Assembly: GCA_002682825.1 (NCBI GenBank)
Contig: NOKP01000008.1
Coordinates: 917,595 to 981,594, forward strand
Direction of reading: 5' to 3'
From: Neonectria sp. B-13
Taxonomy: Eukaryota; Ascomycota; Sordariomycetes; Hypocreales; Nectriaceae
Length of the DNA stretch: 64,000 nt
Numbering within the stretch: position 1 is the stretch's first letter; the number at the start of each line of letters is the position of its first letter. Positions 12,125-23,483 of the stretch are shown here, in pieces. The translations under genes were made by a program, and so were the position numbers. The notes under the pieces are model-generated. The model was not told where the DNA came from. It searched no databases and saw only the letters and a program-made list of their open reading frames with translations.

Positions 12125-12903
12125 CTATGCCACAGCGGCAGCCTCTGGTGCCGCCTCGGCCTCCACTTCGGGATCCTCCTCCTCCACACCAAAGCTCTCG
12201 ACCTCGGTGTTGCGCTGTGCCTCCTGCTTCTCCGTCTCCTTGCCGGCCCAGACCTTCCAGTTCTCGAACTCGCGGTCCTCGAGATGGTGGGCAACGTCGA
12301 TGCGGGTCCTGCCAAAGTAGGCGCCCACGTGGCGGGCCTCCTCGACGGCCACGCGCTTCTCGATCTGCTCCTCCTGTCGGATGCGGTAAAACTCGCGGCG
12401 GGTCAAGTCGTAGGCTTTGCGCTTGCCCATCTTCTCGTTGGTCATTAGCCACATCTGGCGTTGTACGACGCTGCGTCTTGGTTAGCTGCCTGGCGTGATC
12501 CTCATGGGGTCAAAGTGACTTGCCATTCTCCTGTCAGAGGGACACCCTGCTGTTGTAGACCTCGACTCCAATCGCACTGCTGGTAGTCCTTTCCATCCAA
12601 CTCCAGGATAACACGGGGCCTTGCGAGCTCCCAAGGGTGGTCTTTGTAGAAGGTGTTTCGGAGCTTGTCCTCGAGGTAGCCGATGCGCTGCGGGCGGAAG
12701 AGGTTCTTGGGCTTGGTGGCCTTGGGATTCGATGACCAGCGGTTCGGGGGGAGGGTTCGCACGAGGGTCTCGGCGGGCGGTACTGAGGTCATGATGTTGT
12801 ACCACGGCGGCGGGTTCGATGTTGAGCTCCCGAGGATTCGGTGGTTGAGCTCCTCGGAGACGGTCTGATAGACCCTCGCGGGTCTGATTTGTCGCCCGCC
12901 CAT
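12125..12903 (-). CDS. RSM25: Mitochondrial small-subunit ribosomal protein mS25
   Basis: Exons 12524-12903 and 12125-12470 on the minus strand, 241 residues. The protein starts MGGRQIRPARVYQTVSEEL and contains PPWYNIMTSVPPAETLVRTLPP and then VVQRQMWLMTNEKMGKRKAYDLTRREFYRIRQ, the pattern of fungal mS25/Rsm25. The acidic Ala/Glu-rich tail is typical. It is a nuclear-encoded structural protein of the mitoribosomal small subunit. The 53-nt intron (12471-12523) appears to use a GC donor (GCAAGT) with a CAG acceptor; this restores TGECVVQRQM, whereas no GT donor gives an equally good join. An in-frame non-ATG extension upstream of 12903 was not used. 3' end converges with ALG14 (about 117 bp apart). 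Confidence 0.88.
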
Positions 12904-13314
12904 GGCCAATGTCCTGGCTGTCCGGTTAGTCAGAGGAGACTGTGAGAGTCGGTCGCCGACGTACTGCTGGGTCAATTGGCGTCGTGAGGTTCGGTGGCTC
13001 TGCTATTGTCGCCGCGATTAACTCGGCGGTGGTGTCGTAGTGGAAATTTTGGAGGTCGGCGAATCGTAAGGCCGGCCGGGAAGCGGGTGCGGGACGCCGG
13101 AGCGCTGGCGCGAATGCTCCCCCGATTTACTGGTAAAAATCCATCGTGAAAGGGTCCACTGCGTCAAGCGTCAAGCGTCAAGCCTTACTTCGTTCAAGAC
13201 CAGCTTTCGAATTTTCTGCTCCGATTGTTCTCCCTTGATCCTGCTCTCTGGTGCACACGTGCAACAGCCTCGGCATAGCGTTGCGACGGGGCGTAGCACC
13301 ATGAGGACGAGCTC
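12904..13314. other. Divergent promoter region mS25 / PPR gene
   Basis: About 410 bp between two divergent genes for mitochondrial proteins. A short direct repeat (GCGTCAAGCGTCAAGCGTCAAG) lies at about 13161-13182. No gene seen. Confidence 0.5.
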
Positions 13315-15123
13315 ATGAAAATCTCCAGTCGAGTGGACGGCTCCGTGTGTGCGGTGCTCGCGAATCGACCGTCGGCAAGTTTTGGCGCCACGACTGCAAG
13401 GAGGAGCCTCTGCACCGTCAGAGATGTCATCAAGAAGCCGCAGAGGAGCAGACCGGCCACCAATTCCTTCTGCACGAGAAGTTCACAATGGCTGCTCTCG
13501 ACCTTTACCCCGACGACCGATGCCCGCCGGGCCCTTCCTCTTCAACGACCCCGACATGTCTCGAGCACGTACAGCACCGCCGCCGCGGCGTCCAGGCCTC
13601 CGTTTCAGGCCCCGATCCCCCCGCCCATGCAAAGCCCGCAGCACCTCATGTCCTTTGTCCGACAGGAAGACGCCGGCTCTGTGGAGGACCATCTCGAATT
13701 CTACCGGGACCCTTACCGTCGGGGTTATGCCCAGTCCGACGGGCCCAAACTTCAAGTGTCGGATAAGAGGCGGGATGTGGAATACCCCTCCAAGGAAGAG
13801 ACGTTCAAGATCAACGATGAGACAAGAAGATTGATTGGCAAGCTGTGTTCAGCCATTTCGTACCGGCTGCGGCATCCGAGCCGAGCGAGCCTGGAACCCA
13901 TATACAACCTTTACAACCAATTGCCTGAACCGAAAATGCTCTATCTCACTTGGCAATGGCGAGACAGGTTACTCAAAGTGATGGGCATGCCGCCCAAACG
14001 AAACTCCGAATCAATGCTGCGATACTTTGCCCTGATCGGCGATGTTAAAAATGCCGGGTTGACACTCCGTCGGACGCACTGGAACTTGGCCTTGGTGTTT
14101 GCTACAAAGTACGCAGCTCGCAGTACATCCGCCGAGGTGGAGTCCGCGTTGCGTCTTTGGCGGGAGATGGAGCGAGGGGCAAATATCAAGGGCAACGAGG
14201 TGACGTTCAACGTCTTGTTTGACGTTGCGTCCAAGGCTGGAAACTTCACACTCGCCGATATGATATACAAAGAGATGGAAGCTCGCGGGATTCAGTACAA
14301 CCGGTACCACCATGTCAGCCTGATACACTATTTTGGATTGAAGTTGGATTCCTCAGGGATCCGAGCCGCGTACAAGGATATGGTCGAAGCGGGCGAGATG
14401 ATTGACACGGTTGTACTCAACTGTGTGATTTCGGGACTTCTCAGGTGCGGGGAAGAGTCGGCGGCCGAGGAGACATACGACCGGATGAAGAAGGGGCATG
14501 CACTGACTGCATCCATGCCTGAGAGGAACTACATGATGAGCAAGGTCATCACCAAGGTCCTGATGATGTTTACGAGAATCGGCAAGGTGCACCCGGATAT
14601 GCAAAAGTCACTGCAGAAGAACGTGCGACTGGCGCCAAGTCTACACACGTACAAGTTGTTTGTCGAGCACTACGCTATCCGTGTGGGCGATCTAGCCAAG
14701 GTTGCGCAGTATCTGGACGAGATGAAGTACCTCAAGATTACGATCCACCCGACGATCTTCCTGGCGCTTTTTAAAGGCTTCTACTCTCACGGCGGGTATT
14801 CGAGCTCGGAGTGGAGCTCGCAGCGGCTCGAGGGAGTTTTGATGGCGTTGTACCAGGCCAAGGACGAGGGTGCCAAGAGCTTCCGCATCGACCGGTGGCT
14901 GGTCATCTGGGCCTTGCGAGCAGTGAAGAAGTGCTCTTCTAACGAGGCTGTCGTCCGCACGTTTGACGCCATGGCCGTGCGCTGGGACATTCCGCCTGAC
15001 CGGGACGTGTTCATGAATTCCCTGCTGGATAACATCACCAATGGCAGCGACATGATGTCATCCTTTGGCAATTGGGACGGCCCAGCACATCAAAGATATA
15101 AAAAAGACGGGACGCGGTTATGA
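13315..15123 (+). CDS. Mitochondrial pentatricopeptide-repeat protein
   Basis: Single exon, 602 residues. The first 90 residues are rich in Arg/Ser/Thr and nearly free of acidic residues, as expected of a mitochondrial presequence. From about residue 200 onward helical pairs appear with the PPR pattern: NEVTFNVLFDVASKAGNFTLADMIYKEMEARG, YHHVSLIHYFGLKLDSSGIRAAYKDMVEAGE and DTVVLNCVISGLLRCGEESAAEETYDRMKK. PPR proteins bind organellar RNA; fungal members act in stability, processing or translation of specific mitochondrial mRNAs, or in the mitoribosome. I cannot assign the RNA target. Start is the first ATG; a second in-frame ATG would shorten the presequence. Confidence 0.85.
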   Translation: MKISSRVDGSVCAVLANRPSASFGATTARRSLCTVRDVIKKPQRSRPATNSFCTRSSQWLLSTFTPTTDARRALPLQRPRHVSSTYSTAAAASRPPFQAPIPPPMQSPQHLMSFVRQEDAGSVEDHLEFYRDPYRRGYAQSDGPKLQVSDKRRDVEYPSKEETFKINDETRRLIGKLCSAISYRLRHPSRASLEPIYNLYNQLPEPKMLYLTWQWRDRLLKVMGMPPKRNSESMLRYFALIGDVKNAGLTLRRTHWNLALVFATKYAARSTSAEVESALRLWREMERGANIKGNEVTFNVLFDVASKAGNFTLADMIYKEMEARGIQYNRYHHVSLIHYFGLKLDSSGIRAAYKDMVEAGEMIDTVVLNCVISGLLRCGEESAAEETYDRMKKGHALTASMPERNYMMSKVITKVLMMFTRIGKVHPDMQKSLQKNVRLAPSLHTYKLFVEHYAIRVGDLAKVAQYLDEMKYLKITIHPTIFLALFKGFYSHGGYSSSEWSSQRLEGVLMALYQAKDEGAKSFRIDRWLVIWALRAVKKCSSNEAVVRTFDAMAVRWDIPPDRDVFMNSLLDNITNGSDMMSSFGNWDGPAHQRYKKDGTRL

Positions 15124-15441
15124 TGTATCATTAAGATTTGTACCAATTGTACATTATGCAAGATAGACGAAGAAATAATACCCCAGAGCTAGACAACATG
15201 TCTGAGCATCCTGACAACATTACATATGCAATTAGGGCGTCAATTAGAGATTGCCGATTGCAAACTATTCGCTCCAGTCACTGGGAAGGACAATGGCATG
15301 GTTTAGTTAATAAGTACGATTGAGTGTAAGGATTGAAGGTGACTGAGTTATGTCTATTCGGGTATGTACACAACAATCCAACACCCCAGCTCCGGGATTT
15401 GTCAATGGACAAGCGCCAGGCCCAAGCCGCGAACCGCGAGC
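15124..15441. other. Convergent intergenic region
   Basis: AT-rich 3' ends of the PPR gene (plus) and COX8 (minus). No other feature seen. Confidence 0.5.
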
Positions 15442-15736
15442 TTAGGTAGGCTTGTAGGTCTGCCAGACTGCACAGCAGGTCAGTATTTGCCTCGAGTCGG
15501 GGAGAGTCTCTGCTCGACGGAAACCACGCACCAGAGATGCCGAAGGGGGCGAAGAAGCCAACGCCCATGAAGGTCCAGTAGCCAACACCGAACCACTTGC
15601 TGCGAGGGTTGAAGGGGATGTTGCTGTAGGCGCCCTCGGGGTAGTGGTAGGGCGAGGACAGGCGGGCGCGGGTGCTGTGGAAGCCTCGGCGGGCGACCAG
15701 CGAAGTGGTGGTGCGGGTGGCGGCGCGGGAGAGCAT
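15442..15736 (-). CDS. COX8: Cytochrome c oxidase subunit VIII
   Basis: Exons 15532-15736 and 15442-15467 (64-nt intron), 76 residues. The N-terminal 27 residues (MLSRAATRTTTSLVARRGFHST) form a mitochondrial presequence with Arg/Ser/Thr. PYHYPEGAYSNIPFNPRSKWF and the single membrane helix VGYWTFMGVGFFAPFGISVW match fungal Cox8. The tiny last exon encodes VWQTYKPT and a stop; reading through the intron would add an unrelated tail, so the intron is supported. The product is a small integral subunit of complex IV in the inner membrane. Divergent from MTR4. Confidence 0.9.
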
Positions 15737-16391
15737 CTGAATAGTCAATTAGGCCTGCAGGATGGAGGGGATGCTCAATGGAGCGGCGGCGGAGGATGGA
15801 CGTACCTTGAGCGCGTGGAGTGGCGATTGGGATGTGAGATAGGTGAGCTTGAAGAGTCAACGTCGTGGTCAGACCCGAGGTCAAGATGGGTGGTCTGAGG
15901 TTGAAAGGAAAACGCCCAGCACGGAGAGTCACGTGGCTGACCAGGTGACTAATGTCATTGCGGGCTGATTTGGTTGGGTCGTACGTGACGTCGGCGGGAA
16001 CCGCGTCCTTCTGGTCAGTGCACTGTGGTACCTTACCTAAGCCTCTAAAGCACAGCACCTGGCACCTGGTTTCACCGCCCGCAGCTCCGTCGCCGGGTCA
16101 TTTTTTCTGCCGCCCAGCCCACTTCTATCCAACTTTTTAGCCAAGCCAGAGCCCATGCCCATGTCCCACGCAATTGGGAGTTTGCGATCGAGATCGTCTC
16201 TGTGTCTTTTGCACACACCGCACTACTCGAAGCTGAGTTGAACCGAAGCTTTGAGATAGCTGTTGCGCAGTAGATCAGGACTTCGCCTGATTCTCTACGC
16301 TGCGAACTTCGCTTTGTTTCGCACATCCGTTTCCGAACCCATTGCTCGCGAACCGACCCTCCGTCCCGGAACTGGGACCACAACCGCCGCC
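15737..16391. promoter_or_regulatory. Divergent COX8 / MTR4 promoter
   Basis: A 655-bp intergenic region between the two starts. TCACGTG (E-box type, about 15929) and GTGACGTCGG (15985-15994, CRE/ATF-like core TGACGTC) are visible. Function is inferred from consensus only; a 5' UTR intron of COX8 is possible here. Confidence 0.45.
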
Positions 16392-19300
16392 ATGGATGAC
16401 ATGTTTGATGTGTTCGAGGGCAAGGCGGACGCCTCCAGCTCTAGCGAAGACGAGCGAGCGCCCCAGAGGAGCCGGATCCGCGACAAGTCCAAGAAGAGAA
16501 AGGCCGACGAGGCGGTCCACAGCAACGGCGCCAAGCAGGAGCAGGATGTGGACATGGAGGATGCCGCTGAGATTTCAAAGGACGACGCTTCAGAAGACGA
16601 GGGCTCCGACACCCCCAGCCAGCAAGACAAGAAGCGGAGGAAGAAGGAGGATGGTGCTGGTCCCGTCATGACCGACGCCTTCCAGACTGCCGAGTCGAGA
16701 GAGATTGCTGGCGCAGCGACCTTTGTGCCACAGGACTCCTCGCTGGTATTGTCGCATAACATTCAGCATCAGGTCGCCCTGCCACCGGACCTGGATTGCG
16801 AATACGTTCCCCTGTCCGAGCACAAGGCGCCCAAGGAGCCTGCGAGAACCTACAGCTTCAAGCTGGATCCCTTCCAGAGCCTTTCGGTAGCATCCATTGA
16901 GCGCGACGAGAGTGTGCTCGTGTCGGCGCACACCTCTGCCGGAAAGACTGTTGTTGCCGAGTACGCTATTGCACAATGTCTCAAGCGCAACCAGAGAGTC
17001 ATCTACACGAGCCCGATTAAGGCCCTTAGCAACCAAAAGTACCGAGACTTCGAGGCCATCTTTGGAGACGTGGGCTTGATGACTGGTGATGTCACTATCA
17101 ACCCGACTGCGAGTTGCTTGGTCATGACGACGGAGATTCTGCGGTCCATGTTGTATCGCGGTTCTGAGATTATGCGAGAAGTTGCGTGGGTTATCTTCGA
17201 CGAGATTCATTACATGCGCGACAAGACGCGAGGTGTCGTCTGGGAGGAGACCATCATCATGCTTCCCGACAAGGTCCGATACGTCTTTCTGTCGGCCACC
17301 ATCCCCAACGCCTTCCAGTTCGCAGAGTGGATTGCCAAGATTCATCACCAGCCCTGTCACGTTGTCTACACCGATTTCCGACCAACGCCGCTTCAGAACT
17401 ATTTCTTCCCCTCAGGGGGTACCGGAGCCAGACTCGTCGTTGACGAGAAGAGCAACTTTAACGAGCAAAACTTCAACCTGGTTATGCAGGAGGTGGAGGA
17501 CAAGAAGGGCGCCGACCCGTCAGACCCCAACGCCCGAATGAAAGGAAAGGGCAAAAACAAGAAGACCAACAAGGGCGGTGCTGCAGACGGTGGCTCAGAC
17601 ATCTCCAAGATTATTCGCATGACTGTTAAGAAGAAGTTCAACCCCGTCATCGTCTTCAACTTCAGCAAGCGAGAATGCGAAAACATGGCCATGACCATCT
17701 CCAGCCTTAGCTTCAATGACGACTCGGAAAAGGCCATGGTGAAGAAAGTCTTTACCAGCGCCATCGAGAGCTTATCGGAGCAGGACCGTGACTTGCCGCA
17801 GATTATCCACCTTCTCCCCCTGCTGGAGAGGGGTGTCGGCGTGCATCATTCGGGTCTGTTGCCCATTCTCAAGGAGACGATCGAGATTCTGTTCCAGGAA
17901 TCCTTGATCAAGGTCCTCTTCGCAACCGAGACCTTCTCCATTGGCCTGAACATGCCTGCCAAGACTGTTGTCTTCACGCAGGTGACCAAGTGGGACGGCA
18001 TCAAGAGGCGACCGCTTACGTCGTCTGAGTACGTGCAGATGGCTGGTCGAGCAGGTCGTCGTGGTCTGGACGCCCGAGGTATTGTCATCATGATGATTGA
18101 CGACAAGCTGGATCCCGAAACCGCCAAGGAGATCGTTACTGGCCAACAGGATCGTCTCAACTCTGCGTTCTACCTAGGATACAACATGATCCTGAACCTG
18201 CTAAGAATCGAGGCCATCTCGCCCGAGTTCATGCTGGAGAGATGTTTCCACCAGTTCCAGAACGCATCTAGTGTACCGTCTCTGGAGAAGGAGTTGATGT
18301 CTCTGCAGCAGGAGCGGGATTCTATGTCGATTCCTGACGAGTCGACCGTCAAGGACTACTACCAGATCCGCCAGCAGCTTAACACCTACACCAAGGATAT
18401 GCGAGCGGTCATTCAGCACCCCAACTACAGTCTTTCGTTCCTGCAGCCTGGTCGACTGGTTCAGATCTTCAACCCCAAGGAGTCAGCCGAGAACGTGGGA
18501 GGTGGCGTTGATTTTGGCTGGGGTGTCATTGTCGAACACAAGCCCCGTCGTGCGCCCAAGCTTGGAGAGCCGGAGCACATCCCTCAGGAGTCGTACATTG
18601 TCGACGTCATGCTCCCAATCTCCAAGTCAAGCGCCGAGTTCTCCCCCGGACAGCCTGCTGCGGAGATGCCTCCTGGCGTAAAGCCGTCAGCGGACGAGGA
18701 CGATGTCATTCACGTCGTGGTCCCCTGCCTGCTAACCTGCGTCAAGGCTATCAGCCAGATCCGACTGTTTTTGCCCAAGGAGGGCCTTAAGTCGGAACAG
18801 GACCGGGAGCAGCTCAGAAAGTCCCTCTCCGAGGTCAAGCGTCGTTTCCCCGACGGCCTGCCTGTTCTCGACCCCCTGGAGAATATGGAGATTACGGACG
18901 ACTCGTTCAAGAAGCTGCTTCGCAAGATTGAGGTTCTTGAGTCGAGACTGCTGGCAAACCCCCTGCATTTGTCGCCCCTTCTGCCATCGCTCTGGGATCA
19001 GTACCACTCTAAGGTCCTGCTCGCAGAGTCAGTCAAAGAGAAGAAGAAGGCCATTGCCAAGGCCCACAGCATCGCGCAGATGGACGAGCTGAAGTCCCGC
19101 AAGCGAGTTCTTCGCCGGCTTGGATTTATCAACGAGGGTGAGGTCGTGCAGCTCAAAGCACGTGTCGCCTGCGAGATTTCTTCGACCGAAGGCCACGAAC
19201 TGCTTCTCTCCGAGCTCCTGTTTGATCGCTTCTTCAACGAGTTGTCACCCGAGACGTGCGCTGCCGTCCTGAGCATCTTCATTTTCGACGAAAAGGTCGA

Positions 19301-19721
19301 GACATCGGCGCTTAAGGAGGATTTACAGAAGCCGTTCCGCGAGATTCAAGCCAAGGCAAGAATTATTGCCAAGGTCAGCCAGGAGTGCAAACTCGACGTC
19401 AACGAGGAGGAATATGTGCAAAAGCTCAAGTGGCAGCTGATGGAGACGGTCTATGCGTGGGCCCAAGGACGACCGTTTATCGAGATTTGGTAAGTTTCTT
19501 GAGTATTCAGCATTGTGAGCGACCGTACTAACTTGCATAGTAAAATGACGAATACCTACGAAGGTTCATTGATTCGTCTCTTCCGCCGACTGGAAGAGCT
19601 GCTGCGACAGATGGCCCAGGCCGCCAAGGTCATGGGCAATGACGATCTGACTAAGAAGTTCGAGGATAGTCTTTCGAAGATTCGTAGAGACATTGTGGCC
19701 GCCCAAAGCTTGTACCTGTAA
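16392..19721 (+). CDS. MTR4: Exosome RNA helicase MTR4 (DOB1)
   Basis: Exons 16392-19489 and 19541-19721 (51-nt intron), 1092 residues. After an acidic, disordered N-terminus come the Ski2-like helicase motifs: SAHTSAGKT (motif I, about residue 177), VIFDEIHYMRD (II, about 268), FLSATIPN (III, about 300), HHSGLLP, and QMAGRAGRRG (VI, about 548). These are followed by the KOW/arch insertion and the C-terminal DSHCT helical domain ending in MAQAAKVMGNDDL. Mtr4 is the 3'-5' helicase of the TRAMP complex that feeds rRNA precursors, snoRNAs and aberrant transcripts to the nuclear exosome. Length and motifs are complete, so it is presumably functional and essential. ATG 16392 has a good context (GCCGCCATGG); an earlier in-frame stretch has no supported start. 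Confidence 0.97.
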
Positions 19722-19993
19722 GACGCTGTGTACTGTAGTGCATGGGAGGTGACGGTAATCTAAAAAGAAGTGGCATGGCATGGTTGTTGTTTTATATACC
19801 ATCACAGGCTAGGGAGTTCTGGCGCGTGGGAAAGACGTTATTTGAATTGCATATCAGAGACCTCGATACCGGTAGTCAGGACTTTCCGCAATGGAATCAA
19901 TGAAAGCTATTGTTATCCCCGTGACAGTGAACTCCCCTATTGAAGCCTTGACGCCTTCTATCCGTTAATGTTACAATCCCAAAAGCATGGCAA

Positions 19994-20836
19994 TCACGTC
20001 CGATCACCCGATATTCCCATGATGAACCCAATGCACAAGCTAAAGACAACGCCGAAACCAACAAAAATCTGCCACCTCTTACTCCAGATGCCTTCCTCGC
20101 GCAACAGCCAGGTCAAGCTGCCAAGAGGGAAGAAAAAGCCAACCATCATGGCGCGGAATAGTATCTCTAATACGGACGCCATCCCGGAATACTCATCCTC
20201 GAGAGGGTTGGCGTCTGAAGGTATCCCACCAGCGTTGTTGTCAATCCAAGCGTCCTCGAGGTTACGTAGTGTGTTAGGAGAAGGCATGGAGTCTGGAGTG
20301 TAATTCGCAGTGTGGATGGACGTGAACTGGGTGCGTAGAGTCGAGATCTCCGAGGCAGTGAAGCCAGACTGGAGCAGCCGGTCGAAGCCCCGAGGGCGAG
20401 GCCTCGTAGACGTCGCAGGCTTGGAGCTGTCAGATTGCGAATCCTCTGGAGGCTTATGGGACGCAGCCTCCTCGGCCGCAAGCTCCTCGTCCGACAGCTC
20501 ATCACCAATGGAGCAGTTCACGTAGACGCGCGCAACCGGCGGGCCATCGACGGCCTTTCCCTTGCCCTTGGGGTCATCGGACGGTGGCGGCGGCGGCGGC
20601 GGCGGCTTGAGAACGGCGCTGAGGGCGGCAGAATCGGGGAGGAGACGGCCCTGGTGGATGAGGCGGAGGCGGGAGCGGGAGACGAGGCGAGAACGGAGGA
20701 GGTGCTTTAGGGCGAGAACGGTGGTGGACGGCGGCGACGGGACTTCGAGTTCGAGATCTGGCTGCGACGTGGAGAAGCGGATGGTGAGGTGGAGGGGGTG
20801 GATGGAAGGGCGCTCGGGCGGGGGTCGAGACGTCAT
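19994..20836 (-). CDS. DSC3: DSC E3 ubiquitin ligase complex subunit 3 (DUF2407)
   Basis: Single exon, 280 residues. A ubiquitin-like domain at the N-terminus (LTIRFSTSQPDLELEVPSPPSTTVLALKHLLRSRL ... RLIHQGRLLPD) is followed by a poly-Pro linker, the DUF2407 C-terminal helical region (GFDRLLQSGFTASEISTLRTQF) and two membrane segments near the end (LFRAMMVGFFFPLGSLTWLL, WQIFVGFGVVFSLCIGFIMG). Dsc3 belongs to the Golgi/endosome DSC ligase, which triggers SREBP cleavage and membrane protein quality control in fungi. Convergent with MTR4; divergent from IMA1. Confidence 0.9.
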   Translation of the reverse strand: MTSRPPPERPSIHPLHLTIRFSTSQPDLELEVPSPPSTTVLALKHLLRSRLVSRSRLRLIHQGRLLPDSAALSAVLKPPPPPPPPSDDPKGKGKAVDGPPVARVYVNCSIGDELSDEELAAEEAASHKPPEDSQSDSSKPATSTRPRPRGFDRLLQSGFTASEISTLRTQFTSIHTANYTPDSMPSPNTLRNLEDAWIDNNAGGIPSDANPLEDEYSGMASVLEILFRAMMVGFFFPLGSLTWLLREEGIWSKRWQIFVGFGVVFSLCIGFIMGISGDRT

Positions 20837-21295
20837 GGCAGGGGCATTGTGTGGAGGCTGTTATCTGCGTGCTCTCTCACGGCGATGTGTAGGAGGAGAG
20901 ACGACGCTGTTAAGATGCGACTGTCCAGATGGCGAATGGATTGATGACGGGGTTGAGGCTCAACCAGCGTGTGACGTGACGTCGGGACATGGCACCTGAA
21001 CTGATTAGGGGACTCATTATAGGGGGCTCCAGGGGACGACAGCGGCGCGTGGCAGCACCTGCAGACCCCGCCAAAGTGGCCCGTGTGGACGGCTCGCCCC
21101 GGCACACGATCACTCGGCGCAGGCAGCCCGTAGTAGTTGGCTGCGACCGCCTGGCAGAATCCCCAGAATCTCGCACATTTCATCATCATCCTCTCATCCG
21201 CTCTCCATCCCACGTTCGTTGCTTGACGGTGACGCGTCTTTCTTTGTGTTCCACGGGATATAATCTTACGTACTTCGCCTGATGATGAAGGAAGC
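20837..21295. promoter_or_regulatory. Divergent DSC3 / IMA1 promoter
   Basis: 459-bp region with overlapping GTGACGTGACGTCGG at 20971-20985, sharing the 10-mer GTGACGTCGG with the COX8/MTR4 promoter. Regulation is inferred only. Confidence 0.4.
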
Positions 21296-23483
21296 ATGCC
21301 GCGCCTCCGAGGGACGAAATATCTGACCTGCTTCTACTGTGGCAAGCGATCCAACACCAAGTTCGATGGCAGCGTCCATGATTTTCTCTGCCTGTTTTGC
21401 GATGCAACAAACTATCTAGACGAGGTGAGTTTCCGAGGAGGAAAGAGCACCAACAAAGAACTACTGACTGATGGATAACAGAGCGGAGACATCACTGATC
21501 CTCCTGTCGCAACCGAACGCGAAGCTCCCGCAACGCTCTATGCCGCCCCACGACAATCCTCTCCTGCCGCGTCCCAAGGCGAAGACAACATTTTCTGCTC
21601 GACATGTCTCAAGAACCAGCACCTACTCACGTCATCCATTGCGCAATACCTCCCCGACAAGTCGGACCCCGATTATGACGAGCTTTACCGGAATCGCTAC
21701 CGCTTCCGCAAGGGCCTCGAGGAGCGCTATCCTCAAGTGTGCGATGAGTGCACCGAGCGGGTCGAGGCCCGGATCGCCCAGGCGGGGTACACGGCGAAAA
21801 CGGACCATCTGCGAAGGATGATCGATAAGACTCGGGGGAAGAGAGGCGACCCTGGACGGACGACGATACTAGACTGGGCGAACACTCTTGGAAGAGGCTT
21901 GTGGTGGGGAGGGCTCGTCTTCCAGATGCTGTGGCATTTGAGTGCCGTCTCCGACGTGTTGAAGCACCGAGATGAGGGGATGTACGATCCGGATGACAAG
22001 AGCTGGCCGGTGTTGGCTGTGTCCGGCCTCGCCTGGGTCGTCGCATTCCTCCCACCGGCCGAGACCCTGATCAACGGGGCCTTCACGACAAGCGTTCTGT
22101 CGGTTTGGTGGAACCCCCAGTTTGTACAAGTGAGCCGCGGCTTCACTAGACACCTCCTGGGCTTCACGCAGTGGTACTCGTTCCAAGGTCTCATAGTCTT
22201 CTTTCGGTTCTTCTTTGGCCGGGTTCTCGAGATGGACGGCGGCCAGGCACAGTCCAGAGGCGCCCAGCTGAGTGCTCACCTGATTATGGCTGCAATCATG
22301 ATCTTGGTAAGTTCGCCGGAGACCATGGCGAGAGATCTACTAACATGTGTAGGTCTACACCTTGGCGAAAGGATCGATCCGTATCGACACTACCCCGTTG
22401 TTTGGAACCCACAGTACGACCGTGTCGCCGAGGCAGACAAAGCCGAAGCCAACGAGGAGGGAGGAACCGAAGACATTCTCAGATTCCTTCAACGAGGCTC
22501 TTGACTCGCCATCCACTAAGCTGCAGAGGGACACGCTTAATCGTCCACTCATCAACTCTCTTCCGTCTCCCTATCCTCCCATCAATCCTATGCAAACGCG
22601 AGAAAGTCCACGCATCCAAATGAAGTCGCTGGGTATCTCACCACAAACCCCTTCACAAACCCGCCAAATCCAGTACTCGGAAGAAATGGACTGGACGCCG
22701 ACTCAATCCCAATCTCAGCACCGTGCCTTTCGCGAAATGCCTTCATCTACCGGCCCGACCCGTGCCTTTGGAGGGGCACCCGTGAACCCAGAGGGCAGCC
22801 CGTTCTGGTACAAAGTCCCCGCCGCACCGACAACCCCGGCTCAGCGTCTACGGAACCCGAATGCGCCTATATTGAGGAGCAAGCCGGCCCCGGAAGAGAG
22901 AGTCTTGTTTCGAGCTAGTGATCGGACCAAGACTCAGGCGAACGAAGAAGATCCCGGCGACGTTGCGTTCAAGCCACCTAGTTTCTTCGCGCCAGCAGCA
23001 GAGAATGATGATACCAACTCGCTGGCCGATCTGTTGAACCAGAGCTTTAGCCTGGGCCAAGAGAAGGCTCAGCCCGGCCCTTCTCCATCGAAGCCTTCAA
23101 GATGGACATCCGCAAACCACCGGCCCACTACTCAGGCCCAAAAGCCTCTCAGTGTTGAATTCGTCATTCTTGCCTGCCTCTTGGCCCTCTGGCTTCTGAC
23201 TGTCGCCGTACCTGTTCCATTCGGCCGAGAATTGCAACTCGCGGTTCTCTCCGCGGCGGGAACGATAGCTCTCCGCGTTACTGGTGAGACGAGCCAGGAT
23301 GCGAAGGACGAAGTAGTCCCGAGCACGGCGACCTACGTGGCCTCTGTGCTGAGCGTCATCGAACTCGCGGCTGTCTGTTTGTTAGGCTGGGAGGTATGGA
23401 AGAGCGAGGCCGACAGCGGCAGATACGGGGTTGCAGTGTTAGTGACAATGCTGGGCCACCAGGTATGGAATGCTGCCATGTGA
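21296..23483 (+). CDS. IMA1: Inner nuclear membrane protein IMA1
   Basis: Exons 21296-21424, 21482-22306 and 22353-23483, 694 residues. The N-terminal Ima1 domain shows four Cys pairs (CFYCGKRS, CLFCDATN, FCSTCLKN, VCDEC), probably metal-binding. At least four hydrophobic helices follow (WWGGLVFQMLWHLSAV; VLAVSGLAWVVAFLP; FQGLIVFFRFFF; LIMAAIMILVYTL), then a long disordered loop, then C-terminal helices (VEFVILACLLALWLLTVAVPV; YVASVLSVIELAAVCLLGW). The animal homologue is Samp1/NET5/TMEM201; in fission yeast Ima1 sits in the inner nuclear membrane and couples centromeric heterochromatin or LINC complexes to the envelope. Both introns have standard ends and restore the frame. Confidence 0.92.
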
